Positions 23,101 to 35,100 of a stretch of 64,000 nt of DNA are shown here, piece after piece. The position numbers were made by a program, and so were the translations under genes. Where the stretch lies: the NCBI GenBank assembly GCA_039621445.1, contig CP154957.1, forward strand, positions 43,300,265 through 43,364,264, written 5' to 3'. Below the pieces are notes generated by a model, which saw nothing but the letters and a program-made list of their open reading frames with translations, ran no database searches and had not been told where the DNA came from. This DNA comes from Euglena gracilis. Taxonomy: Eukaryota; Euglenida; Euglenophyceae; Euglenales. Within the stretch, counting starts at the first letter, position 1; each line of letters opens with the position of its first letter.

Positions 23101-26100
23101 GAATTTTTAGGTGGACAAGGTTTGGTACATTGCATGGGGGATGCGAAGTCATCTTGTACAATCAGTGTGCAGGTTCTCAAAGACATTCCCACAAATTCCA
23201 TTTGAATCTTGGCATCTGCTGTGAAATTTTAAGTTCCTTGGTTCAGATTGTTTTAGACAGGTTTCCCCACAAAATTGTCCATGAGGGCCTAAATTTTATG
23301 GGTCAGAGGGTCAACTGTTCATGTCCCCAGGGGCCCTGTAGAGATGTTCTCCGTTATCCCATTTCCTGCCCAGCGGGGGCCAACGAAAATGTCCGGCTGG
23401 GTCCAACAATTGCGTCTGTCGGCTGTAATCGAATAATCAGGGAAAAATTGAAATGAAGGCAATTTTGAAGGGAACTGACCGCTGTTGGACTCCTTTTTGC
23501 ATGAAATCAACAGCATAAATAGAGCCCACACAAAACAACCGTTTGAGAAACACTGTTTTGCAAAAGGTCATTTGAACATGTCTTTTGTAACCTTTTCAAT
23601 TTCATGGGAAGATTCATTCAGGGCTACCTTTGCTTCCAAATGGCCAAGGATCCCCCCCTTTGGCAGGCTGTTTTTTGAGGTGGTGCCGACCCCACTCCGG
23701 GGGGGGGAGTGCCTGCCTGGGCAGGCACCTAGGCACTAGGGCACACAGCCAAAGTGCCCTAGTACAGACCCTGGTGCCAAAGGCGTTGGGAGCCAAAGAT
23801 GGCCTATTTTCAAAGGAATGTTCTTGGGCGCAGGCCGAAATCCGAACCCCAAGGCACTCCGGACCCCCCACCAGGGTTGGCAAAAACAGCCTGTCCCTTG
23901 GCCCTGGCCGACAGAGGGCTTTTTTTTGGCGCTTTTCCTTTTGTGCCCCATATTGACCCCCCATATTGTCCGGTCGGAGGTTATGGGAGGCAGGTTGGCA
24001 GAGTCATTTTTTCCACATTTTTGGGCTTCTCCGCCCCTCTTTTTCAGCCCCCCCCCCCCCGATTTTGGTGAATATTCCGGAACAGGGGAGGATCGAGGAC
24101 CCCTTGGGGGCCCAAGCAAGTCCTCAGGGTCCCAAAAATCAATTTTTGGGTGACTCTGGCGCACAAAATTTGCCTCCTGGCAGGTGGGGACCCGGGGTTA
24201 ACGGGCCGCAAGACGCCCCAAAAGCTGCCGTTTCTTGTGATTAGGTGCAGTCATACCGCACCTCCCCTGGTTTTTTTGATCAGTATTTTGGAATGGGGCA
24301 GGATCTCGGACCCCTTGGAGGGCCCAAACAAGTCCTGAGGGGCCGAAGGATCCATTTTTTTTGGCAACTCGTACGCTCAAAATTGGCTGGTGGAGACCCG
24401 GGGGAGATCAGGCAGTAGTAGAATTTGGTCGTTTTGAACCCCACTACCCCCCTGTGGTGCAGTTCACCGTTTGAAATTTCACCAGAAGATCCTGAACCCC
24501 CTCCACCCCTCTGCCCAACCCAACGGTGAATTTCACCGGTGAAGTTCGCCACAAGGGCACTTTTTTTTGCCAAAAATGGTCAAAAATGGCCAACAATGGC
24601 ATTTTGGCAAGTTTTCAGAAATTTTGATGAAAGTCCATGAGCCATCAACCTCAAAATGACCATTTTGAGAGGAGAAAGAGCAAAATTTCTCCATCAAAAT
24701 TTCACCCCCAACCATCAAAACGGTGAAGTTCACCAGCCGAGGGAAGCGGTCTGATTGGCCTCTTTGGATTTTTGGGTCATTATTCGCAATATTTGGGAAC
24801 ATTTCCCACCATTCTATGCCACGATCAAAAAGTTCCTAGAGAGCCAAATACTGGTTTTTGGCCAGATATTTATCCCATTCCGCACGTTTCTTCAAGTTTT
24901 CCAATTTTTTTGCGCATTTTTTTCGATTTTTTTCCAGCACATTTTTTCCTGGTTCACCCAATTTTTTTCACTATTTGCATTTTTTTTTCCATTTTCTATA
25001 TCATTCCATCCAATTGTTGCAAATTTTGGTGTTTTGCATGTTTTTAGGCAATTTTTCCATTTTTGTGATTTTTGCACTTTTTCCCTCACATTTTGCACAT
25101 TTTTGCACGTTTTTTGAGCTTTTTTTTGAGTCCCCCCCCCCGTCATCGTCGACCATTTTTTGGACATTTTGGCTAGTTTTGGCTGCAAAAGACCCGTGGT
25201 AAATAATTTCAAAAGAGCCTGCCATTGAGCTTCTCCATTTTGAAACGTCATTTTGGAGCATTTTTTGAACAAGTTGAGGAGGGATTGTGATAGCAGGGGG
25301 AGGGAAGGAGGCAACAAGTTGCGAATCAAAACTGACGGACCCAAGTAATTGTCCTTTTCCTCATCTTCAGGGCATCCCTTGGGTGGAAAAATACAAGCCA
25401 CACAATTGCAATCCACTCAAGAATTCTTGTCAAAATGGGGCATCACCCCTATCATTCTCCCCCGACAAGTATTCATACCACTTCATACCACCGTTTTGGA
25501 AAATGGATGCCGCAGCAATTGTGTGACGTCGACCACAAAAAATCAGTGACGTTGTGCACCAAGATGAGATTATTGCCCATTTGCACAAGGCAATGGAAAG
25601 TCCAGCTAATTTGACTCATATGCTATTCCATGGTCCACCAGGTTTGTATCTAAAGGCATCATCATTGCCTAACCATTTCTTCATACCTGGTCAAATAAAC
25701 CCAAGTTTTGTTTTAAAATTTTGGCAACAAATTCAGTTGTGGGGGAGCACACGGCTGGCCGACGGCTGGCCAGTGGTGTGACGGAAGCCAGATCATATTG
25801 TCCAGCTTATTTTGAGTTGCAAATGCCTAATTTGGTGTGCCAGTTCTGATTTTTGAGAGGCAAATTCCTAATTTAGTTTGCCAATGCTTAATTTTGAGGA
25901 GAAAATTCCTATTTTTAGTTTTGAGGGGCAAATGCCTAATTTGGGGGACAGTGCCCAAATTTGGTTGGCAAATGCCTAATTTTGGTTGCACAGTCGGGGA
26001 ACTAAATAGTGGGACACTTGAAAATTTTGTGGAGCATTCCCTTCCCCAGTCCCAACGCCTCTGCCAGCCCATGGGTTGTGGTGATGGTGTGTGCACACTA

Positions 26101-29100
26101 GCACGGCCCCGCCCCACACAGCAGTGCCAGCCAGCTCTGCTGCAGCACGCTGTGCGAAATGGAGGCCATTCCTGTGAGAATAGGTTTTTCCCCTTCTCTG
26201 ACACCTTCCATATTGCAAAACAAACCCAGGCTCAGGCGCAAGGGGCCGACGCGGCCCCTTGCCTGAGCCTGGGTTTGTTTTGCAATTTGGAGTCATTTAC
26301 GGAGACATTGCTTCTGCATTGCAAGAATGTGGCTGGGATCATTTTTGCTGTGTGCAGGGAATTTCTTAAGCCAGAGGGTACCCTACCCCCCAGGGGGGGG
26401 GGGTCCAGCCAGCCAGCAGCTCAAATCCAGCCAGCAGCCCAAATTCAGGCTGGGAGCCCCCCCCGGGGGGATCGAGTGAAATAAAGTCGGGTCCAGCCCG
26501 GCCGGGGGCCGGGCCAGCCAGCCGAAGGCCGGGCCAGCCGGCCGCAGGCTGGCCAGCCAACTGGGCTGCCCAGCTCACCTATCCATGCATTTTCCCCCCT
26601 CATCACAGCCTCCTCCATCACGGCCCCCCAGCCTTGATCTAGCTCCACCCATCAAAATGTCGTAAATGGCAAAAATGTGTTAGATAAATTTGTTTTTCAT
26701 CGACCCAGCCCAGCCCAGCCCCCTCCAGCCCCGGACCCCCCCACCCCCCGGGGGGTCCAGCCAGCAGCTCATTTCCAGCCAGCAGCCTTTTTGCCAGCCG
26801 GAGGCTGGACCCCCCCCCCCGGGGGGGGGGTCTTTAAGAAATTCCCTGCCTGTGAGTCACACGGCTGACCGATGGTTGGCCGACGGCGTGCTTCCCCGTG
26901 TGCGTTCTGTTTTCTAAACCGTCGTTTCGGTCGCCAGGTTCACAACAGAACCAGCATTACCCCCCTGGGACGCTGGGGACACTGGCTCTGGACGCTGGAC
27001 GCTGGACGCTGGCTCTGTCTGTGAGAAAGGGGCTAGGGACGCCAGTTTCGTCCAAAACCTGGCATTAGGAATACCGGTCTTTTTATCAATGATTTTTTAT
27101 TAAAAATTCCTTAAAAATGGCCGAGATCGGTCGTTGAAGTCCTTCTTTATCATGTATACAATGAAATTTACCATTTGGGGAGAATTGGGTTGAGTATCCA
27201 ATTTTGGTAAAAATTGGTGTTGTTTGGAAATAAGATCACCGTGGCGTGGAAGGATTTCATGGCCACTGCTGGTTGTCTGTTTGAAAGAGCTTTTGATTGA
27301 GGGGAGAACCGGTATCTGAACGATGCACACAGCCAGGGATCCGCTTGCGATCGTCAGATTCGCCAAAACCACACGAAATTTGTTTTAATTTTCGGTCCTG
27401 TTTGGTGTGTGAAGCACTATGAACCATACAGAAAACGTTTTTTCTCTTCAAATCGACAATCTGGAGTTCCAGGGAGTAACAACATCATGAAATTGGGCTT
27501 TGTTTGTTACTGGAAATAAGAGCACCATGTAGTGTGACTCAATTTGGTGGTCATCATTGGTCATCTGATGAAAGGAGCTTTTGATTGAGGGGTGGGTTTG
27601 CACCTAAACGATTGGCAATACAGGAGATGCGCTTGCGGTTGTCGTAAGTTGGCGAATTCCAAAGTAGGGTAAATTTGCAGTCGGAAATTGGTCTCTGGGG
27701 TGTGCTTTGACCAAAGTTTGGTAACTGGCTTCTTCGGGAACCTGGCGGCCCTGAAATGCCACTTCAAACAGGGGGTGGGGGACACCGGTCGCGAACCTGA
27801 AGTCTGGTCACGACAGAACCGGCGTCCCCCACCTGACAATATTTCATAACCCCTTCTTTATGTGTGCGAAATCTGACTAACCCTGAGAGTGTCTCCCAGG
27901 GGCCCAGGGAAGCAACACTGGGACAAGAATTACAGGGGAAAAATATGCGACAATTGAGGTGGTGTCCCATAAATTTTCTCTCAATTTGTCTGGATTGTGA
28001 ACAAGCACCGCATTGATGCCAAGCATCGGAGGGCCAACGGGGGGTGATTGGTGCCTTTTGCGCCCAGTCGTCCTCCCCCTCCTTCTGTCTTTTCTACGAC
28101 CAAGGAAATAAATACATGTCCCTCAAAACACTGCAGGTTAACAGTTATTATCTGTGTTGTTTGCAGCACAAGCTCAAGCGCTTCTGTTGGGCCAATGAGA
28201 TTTCCTTAGCTCACCTGGAGGCAGTCACCTCCGGCAAAAGGAATCATCTGATCAGCACCAGCGTTGCATTGGGTTTTTGTTCAACTCACAAATCCTAATG
28301 GCAAAGTTTTTTTTTCCAATTTGCCAAACTTGCCAGGGACACTCTGAGACCAAAGAGGGCAAAGAGGTGGTTTGGGACAGTGCCGTATTGCCCACCAACC
28401 CCGGGGGTCATTGTTTTTTTTTAAAAAGCAATCGGACACCTTTTTGAAACCAGTCACTCACTCCTCCCCCACCCCAGGACACCTGAGCCGTTTGGCTGTG
28501 TATGTTTGGTTGGGACACAGGTTGGGGAACATGGAAAATCTGTCTTCCGAACAGAGGCATTGCCCTTCAAAAGATTTCTGGTATTTTTGTGTTCCTTTCA
28601 ATCAAAATTGGGGGCTAAGGAGCCAACCCCCCCCCAAGAACAAGGTCCTTCGCCCAATTACATTTCCTCCAAAAATACTGTTCAGATACAATTCCCCCCA
28701 CTTAAATATCCACGGCGGCCACAAGTGGACAGCAAGAAGCATCTCTAAAGAATTGCTGGAAAAAAAGAATAATGAAAATTTGGATGTTGATTGGCTTTTG
28801 AGAGTGAACAACAAAGCCTCAATATATGAGCCATGTGATTTTGCCATGTGAATGAATTATGCCCACTCTGGTGTCTGAGAAGTTTTGTCTGAGGCTGTAT
28901 TTGCTTCTGGATGCTCTTATGTTTGTTTGACTTTTACGAGGAATCACGTTCACTGTGCATTTGACGTGATCGTGGTTGCACAATTACCTCCTCATCTCTG
29001 CAGGCACTGGGAAAACAACCACCATCCTAGCTATTTGTAAGGAGTTGTTTGGCCCAGAGTATTTCAAGTCCCGTGTGAAAGAGCTCAATGCAAGTGATGA

Positions 29101-32100
29101 CAGAGGTCTTGCAAACAACAGAAATTATATGGTTTCTTTTTCTGTTCCTACTCATTAAAAAAAGGTGAATTTCAGGTTGAATTGGAGCTGGATTTTGGTG
29201 TTCCAATGTTCATCAGAGTGAGTCCCAAAGCTGCAGGTGGCAGTTGTATTGAAATTGGGTTATATTGTCCAGAAATTATACCATCCGCAGTTTTCAGAGG
29301 TGCAGATTGCAGCAGAAAGTGCTTTGAAATTGATGGCCTCCACAAATATACAGAGCCGCACGAAGCGACGTGTCAAAACCAAAGCCCCATCTACACCGAT
29401 GACGATGGATATTAAAAGCACTTTTTTTTTCGATGGAGATGCAAGTGACAGCCCCATATTATTTCCCGCCCATCCAAGGCACACACCACCAGCTATCGAG
29501 GGGAGGTACCCCCCCCAATTTAAGTGGACAGGGTGCACACATTATCGGACCAAAGTTTCAGACAGTTACTTGGGCACCACCCGAAAAAGTTCAATGCAAA
29601 TTAACGCCACCCCAAATAATACCCCCCGGGGTATTATTTTTTCGCCCGAAGTCCCGGCCCGCGGGGGGGTATTATTTCCCAAAAATTTTCGAAATTTTTT
29701 GAAGTTCCGTAGGAGCAAAAATAGCGCCAAAACCCCCCTTTGGGGTCATTTTTTGTACTTTCTCATGAAATTTAGCATTTTTTGGAGGCCAGATGATCCA
29801 GAAAAATCGATTTTTTTTTCGTAATTTGTTGTAAGAGAGTGTGATTTTTACCAACATTTTCAGGTCAAAAATCCGGGCCTTCGGCCCGAAACTGGGGGGG
29901 GGGGTGTTATTTCGGCGGCCGAAGTCGGACCCCGAGGGGGGGGGTATTATTTGGGGGGAGGGTTTGGCTTTGGGGGAGGGTGCACTTCTTTGGACTTCGC
30001 TGGCAACTTGGTGCCTGAAGATTTTGAGTATTTTTTTGCAAGTCCTATTCTCGTCGCTAGAAAATATGAAAAATTTTCCCGGAGCCACGTTGATCACAAA
30101 CTGTTTTCATTCGTCAAACGGCATACCCAGGTTGATGAATCCCATGGCAGTTTTTCTGACAATTTCCGTTCATGGGTGCGCTATGACACACCCGTGATCT
30201 ACCACGGGTGCATTATGGTGCAGCCGTGAGTGTATACCGATTTCTCATGTGGGGAATTCTGTGAATTGTTAACAATTTTAATTTGTATATGGGGGGGTGG
30301 CCAAGTTGGATATGGTTGCTTTTCAACCCCCTCTTTTGGCCTCCGCTTTTTTCCGAGGCGATTTTTGGCCAGAAAATTAATTTTCCGAGCTAGGTCAAGA
30401 ATGATATATTATCTTAAGAATGTCGGTCAAACCAAATGCACCTAACCCCCGATCTTCCCCCTTAAACTATTTTGAGCTTTCAGTGAAGAAACTGCCATTT
30501 TTGGATATTTTTTTCTTCTTCTTTTAGGAAGGTCAAATATTGATTTTCTGACATTTTTGTAAAAATGGCGAGGAACCAAAGGAATTCTCCAACGCCCTAA
30601 AATTAACCCCTTAAAACCCCATCGGACAGTATTTTCTCCCCCCCAAATAAGACCCCACCCAAAATAAGACCCACCTAGGCTGGTCAAATCAAGCAAAAAT
30701 CCAAAAATGAGATCCTCCCCAAAATAAGGCCTCCTGGCGGCGCAAAGTGCTGGTGATGGTGAAATTTTCTTTAATTTACCGAATCCACAATTTCAGACAC
30801 AAAAAATGATGAAATTTCGGCAGCCTCCAACTGAAGGGACCCCCCCTGGGGGGGTCCCTTTAGTTGGATCAGGGGGCAGCAAAAATTTTTGCGTTATTGA
30901 AGGAATAGGGTTAGGTGTGCAAGTTCGGCCTAACTTCAGGCCTAACTTGCGCACCTAACCCTAATCCATAATTTAGGCCTAACCCTAACCCTAACTCTTA
31001 ACCCTAACCCTATTCCATCAACAACGCAAAAAAAATTTGACCCCCTAATTTGACTCCCTTTAGTTGGAGGCTGCCGAAATTTCAAAGATTTTCGGATTTT
31101 TTTTTGGAGTGCAGAAAAACATGGTAAATGCAAGTTAGTACCAATGTAAACATAATGCGAAGCGCCGAAGGGCGAAAAAAAGCGCCGAAGTGCCAAAAAT
31201 TTGGTCTTCTGGGCACCTGAAAAATTGATGTTTATTTCGGCCCTCATCTATAAGCCTGTAAAAATTTTCGGCACTTTGCTCCGGTCCCCCCCACTGCCAC
31301 TCCCCTTCTGGTCTGTATCAAATATCAGAAAGGATATATTCATTTTGTTACTAGAACACCTGGTCCAGTTTTTTTTTTTTGAGCAATGCATGGTTTAAGG
31401 ATTTCACCAAGTATCGCGCTGCCTTGTTTGCCTTGTTTGCCTTGTTTTTGGGCTAGTTTTTCCAGCCCCCTCAACCCCCCGGAGGGTGAAGCAGAGCTGG
31501 GTTTTAACGGTCTGCACCACACAAACAGGAGCGGTCGGGGACCAGGGTTGGCAGGGTCATCTCCCCTGACGATGCCGCACCTGCCAGCTTGGGGCAAAAC
31601 GGCAGACTGACAACACACGAGCAACATACTGACTCAACACACTTCCCCCACAAGCAAACACTCTTCGGTCGGAAGGAGGTACCCAGGAGTTCCCCAGCAA
31701 CACTGATTCAGAAGACACACACACACACACACACACACACACATTCACCCACCCACCCACCCGCCCGCCCACAAACACACACACACACATATGATATGCA
31801 CGCACGTGTATATATTGCAGCCTTGGACGTGCGCCTCCCCTCCCAAAGGAGGACAGAAGTTGTTTAACCCAACGTCTTCGGCCAACTGGTCTTCCTACCC
31901 CTCCCCCTAATTGAACCCTCCCAAATTTGAGAAAATGGCTTGGGGAATTTTTTTGCCCCCCCCCCCCCAATAAAGAATGGCCCGCGGCTGGGAGGGAACT
32001 TTTTTGGACGGCCCAAACCAGCCAAAGAAAATGTCCAAAAATGGGACAATTTTTGAACATTTTTGGCAAATTTTAAAAGTTATTTCCAATATTTTCCATC

Positions 32101-35100
32101 ATCATGGACAATTTTTTGTATGATTCACCAACACCCCGGTTTTTCAAGATTCAGTTTTTTTTTCAATTTTCAGACCCCCCCCAAAGTTGGAAGTACCCCC
32201 CAATAGAACCCCCCAATTGAGAAAAAGGGGGTCCAGTGGAGAGGTCCCACCATTAGAGGGTTCGCTGAGCTCTTATCCCTTTATGGGTAAGAGCGAAGCT
32301 TACCCCTGGGGAAAAGGGGGGGGGTCGAAGTGGCCCTGGTCGGGGCCACCTCGGGAACCGACGGATTATCATCATGATCCCAGACCTGTTCCCGGAATTT
32401 TTTTTTCAGTCGCGAGCAACTGGATTGCTAGTTTCCAAATCACCCTGGGTTGACCCCCAACTCCCCGCCAGGCCCGAGTTATTCACGCGCAAAGGGGTCC
32501 AAACTGCCCCTGGATGAGCCCCCCCCTTTGGACTCTGCCATTTCGGGCCGGAAAAATCGATATTTTCAAAATGATGCAAAACCAAAGGAAATGTCCGGAG
32601 ACCTAAATTGAGCCCTTGGAACGCCCTATCTACAGGTATTTTGATTTCCCCGCAACTCCCCGTCTAGCCCGAGATATGGCCGATTTTCGGCCGATTTGGG
32701 ACATTTTGAACACTTTTTCCACTGTCAGACACAGCTGTTTTTGGACAAAAAAGTCGAAAGAAGTCCAAAAAAAATCGAAAAAATTATTGGCCCAAAATCA
32801 TGTTTTTTGGCCTCCCGGACCCGGAAAAAGTGTTTTTTTGTGACAGGAATTGTGTTTGGGCCAAGTGTTGGGGGGAGCCTGGGGGCGGGGACCGCGGCGC
32901 CGAAGGTGCCGTGGTCGCCCCCAGGCCCCCCTAAAACCTTGGCCCAAAACACTGTTCTTGGTTTGAAACCGTGTTTGGGCGAAGATTTAGGACTTTAAAA
33001 GTCTTAAATCTTCGCCAAAGCACGGTTTCTGAGCCGAAAATGAGCGTTTTTTTTTTGATCCCCCGCCCCCCGTTTTGGGCCCAAAACCAATGGACTTTGG
33101 GTCAAAACTGGGTCAAAAAGTCGAAAAAAAAATCAAAAAAAATTACCCGAAACGTTGTTTTTGGCCTCCCGGACCCGGAAAAACTGTTTTTGAGCCGAAA
33201 ATGGGCGTTTTTCGACCCGCCAGCGCCCCGTTTTGGGCCGCCAACCCGTTGACTTTGGGTCAAAACCGGGTTAACATTAGCATTTCAGAAAAGACCGTAA
33301 AATCACTGAAAGTCACCGAAAATTGAAAGAGTGTCTAATCTTTTCGGCCTTCCATCACATGCATGTCCTATTAAGAGCTCAGCACTATTCAATGGATTTT
33401 TGCCTGGGCCGACTGAGGGTCCCCCCAAACTTTGAATTTCGAATTTCACCTCTGATGAACCCCTTGATGGTTGTGGATGGCGTTGATCCTAAGGATTGGG
33501 TTATGATCAAGGATGATGTACGGGAATCCCTGCAACCCTATGGGTGGTGGGTGAGGGGGTCCGACCCCCCCCCCAGGCTTCCCGTACAGTCCTGGTTATG
33601 TTTCAGGTAATTCCTCAGAATTTGGGCTCAAATTTTGGATTTAGGCGCAAGTCAGGGAATTTAGGCCAAAAATGCAACCAGACTTTAAATATGGACCCCC
33701 AAAAAAACAGACCTAAACTTTAGGCATGGTTCGGCCGATTTTTTTTGTGGAAGTCCAAATCCGCACCTTGTTCTTTAGAATGCAACCAAATCTTTCCCTG
33801 ATCTGAGGCGAAATTGGCCAAAAAAAGTGGAAATTTTTGGCGTTTTCAAGCTTGGTGCAAAGAAACAGGATCCCCTGGTGAGATTCGTGGGATCTTTCCT
33901 AGTCTTTGGGGGGAGGGGTCCCACACATCCAATATGTGTCAAGGATTAATCAGTGCCCTATATCTCCTCCTTAGGACATGAATTATGGTTGGTCAGTTTC
34001 TCAGTTTTTATTTGGGTGAGAAGATGATTTGTTTCCTGTTTTTATCAATCCATTCTTTCTTTCCTAGGAATCCAAGTAATCCGAGAGAAGGTCAAAAAAT
34101 TTGCTCAATTGGCGGTCACAACGTCTCCCAACCAGTCTCAAAATGGAAAGTTCTATCCAGTGCCTCCATATAAGGTATCTTTTTTTTCCTTTCACTCTGT
34201 TGCATTTATCCAGATTTTTTCCCCTTTCTCATGGCAGCACGCATAAGGTTTTGTGGCAAAAGTGTTTCCCTGTGATGGAGGGGTGTGGGCTGATCGTCTA
34301 CGACAGTTGCAACAGTCACCTGACCAAGGAGGTGAAAAGCGCATTATACACCAACCTTTGGCTCTGCAAAACCTTGAGCTGGACTTTTTCTCAAACTGTG
34401 CATGTGGAAGAGGTAGAAAATTTTTTTAATAAAGCTTTTTGCTCCTGATGAGTGTCTGTAGTTGCAGCTACGTGGAAATCAGCCTCTGATCAACTTCGTG
34501 CTGAACGTTTGTTTCGTGAGTTTGGTTTCATTTGATTACCTCTGAACATTCTCACCATTTTAAGTGTTTTTTGTCATTTTTTTAATTATCACTTTTTTTA
34601 TTTTTTGCAGTGCAGTTTTTGACCACCTGTGTGCAAATTCCCACCTCCCCTTTGGCAAGTTTTGTTTATTTCCAAAATTTGAGCAAATTATTTTTTCAAA
34701 AAGAACGTACATTGTTATGCAATCCACCAATGTGTTTTCCCATCAAAAGCATCATTTTTTTTTTACCTCTACTCGATGACCCTACCAGGGGAGGGGTCCA
34801 GCTAGCCGCACCTTTTTTCTCAGCCAGCAGCTCCAGCCAGGCTGCGCACCCCCCACAGGGGGGGGGGCATCCGCTGGAAGAATTTCAGGCCAACCCAGCA
34901 AAGCCAGGCTGGCCTGAAACAGTTTTTGGCATAAAGTGCAGAAAGTTTTGAAATAAGCGATAAAAATGGCCAACGATCTGTTTTGAATTTTTTTTGGGTT
35001 TTTGACTTTTTGGCTTTAAATCATTGGCTAAAAATCTTGACCTATCTGGATTTGGATTTTTTGGCTTTTTTGGGGGTACCCGCCAGGTCCAGTTGCCAGC

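Larger units (their letters stand above)
25741..26897. mobile_element. Family E element, copy 2, with a nested element
   Basis: It starts GGGGGAGCACACGGCTGGCC, the reverse of the right end of the copy at 4232-5046, and ends GCGTGCTTCCCC. The interior repeats the AAATGCCTAATTTGG motifs. A 494-bp element (26355-26848) is nested in it. It lies in RFC4 intron 3. Flanking duplication is unclear. Confidence 0.75.

Noticed and set aside
25396-25552. GT-AG alternative for RFC4 intron 2 (donor at 25470, acceptor at 25552)
   Set aside because: It keeps frame but inserts about 20 unfamiliar residues and destroys the conserved KYRP motif; the paired-end solution is better.
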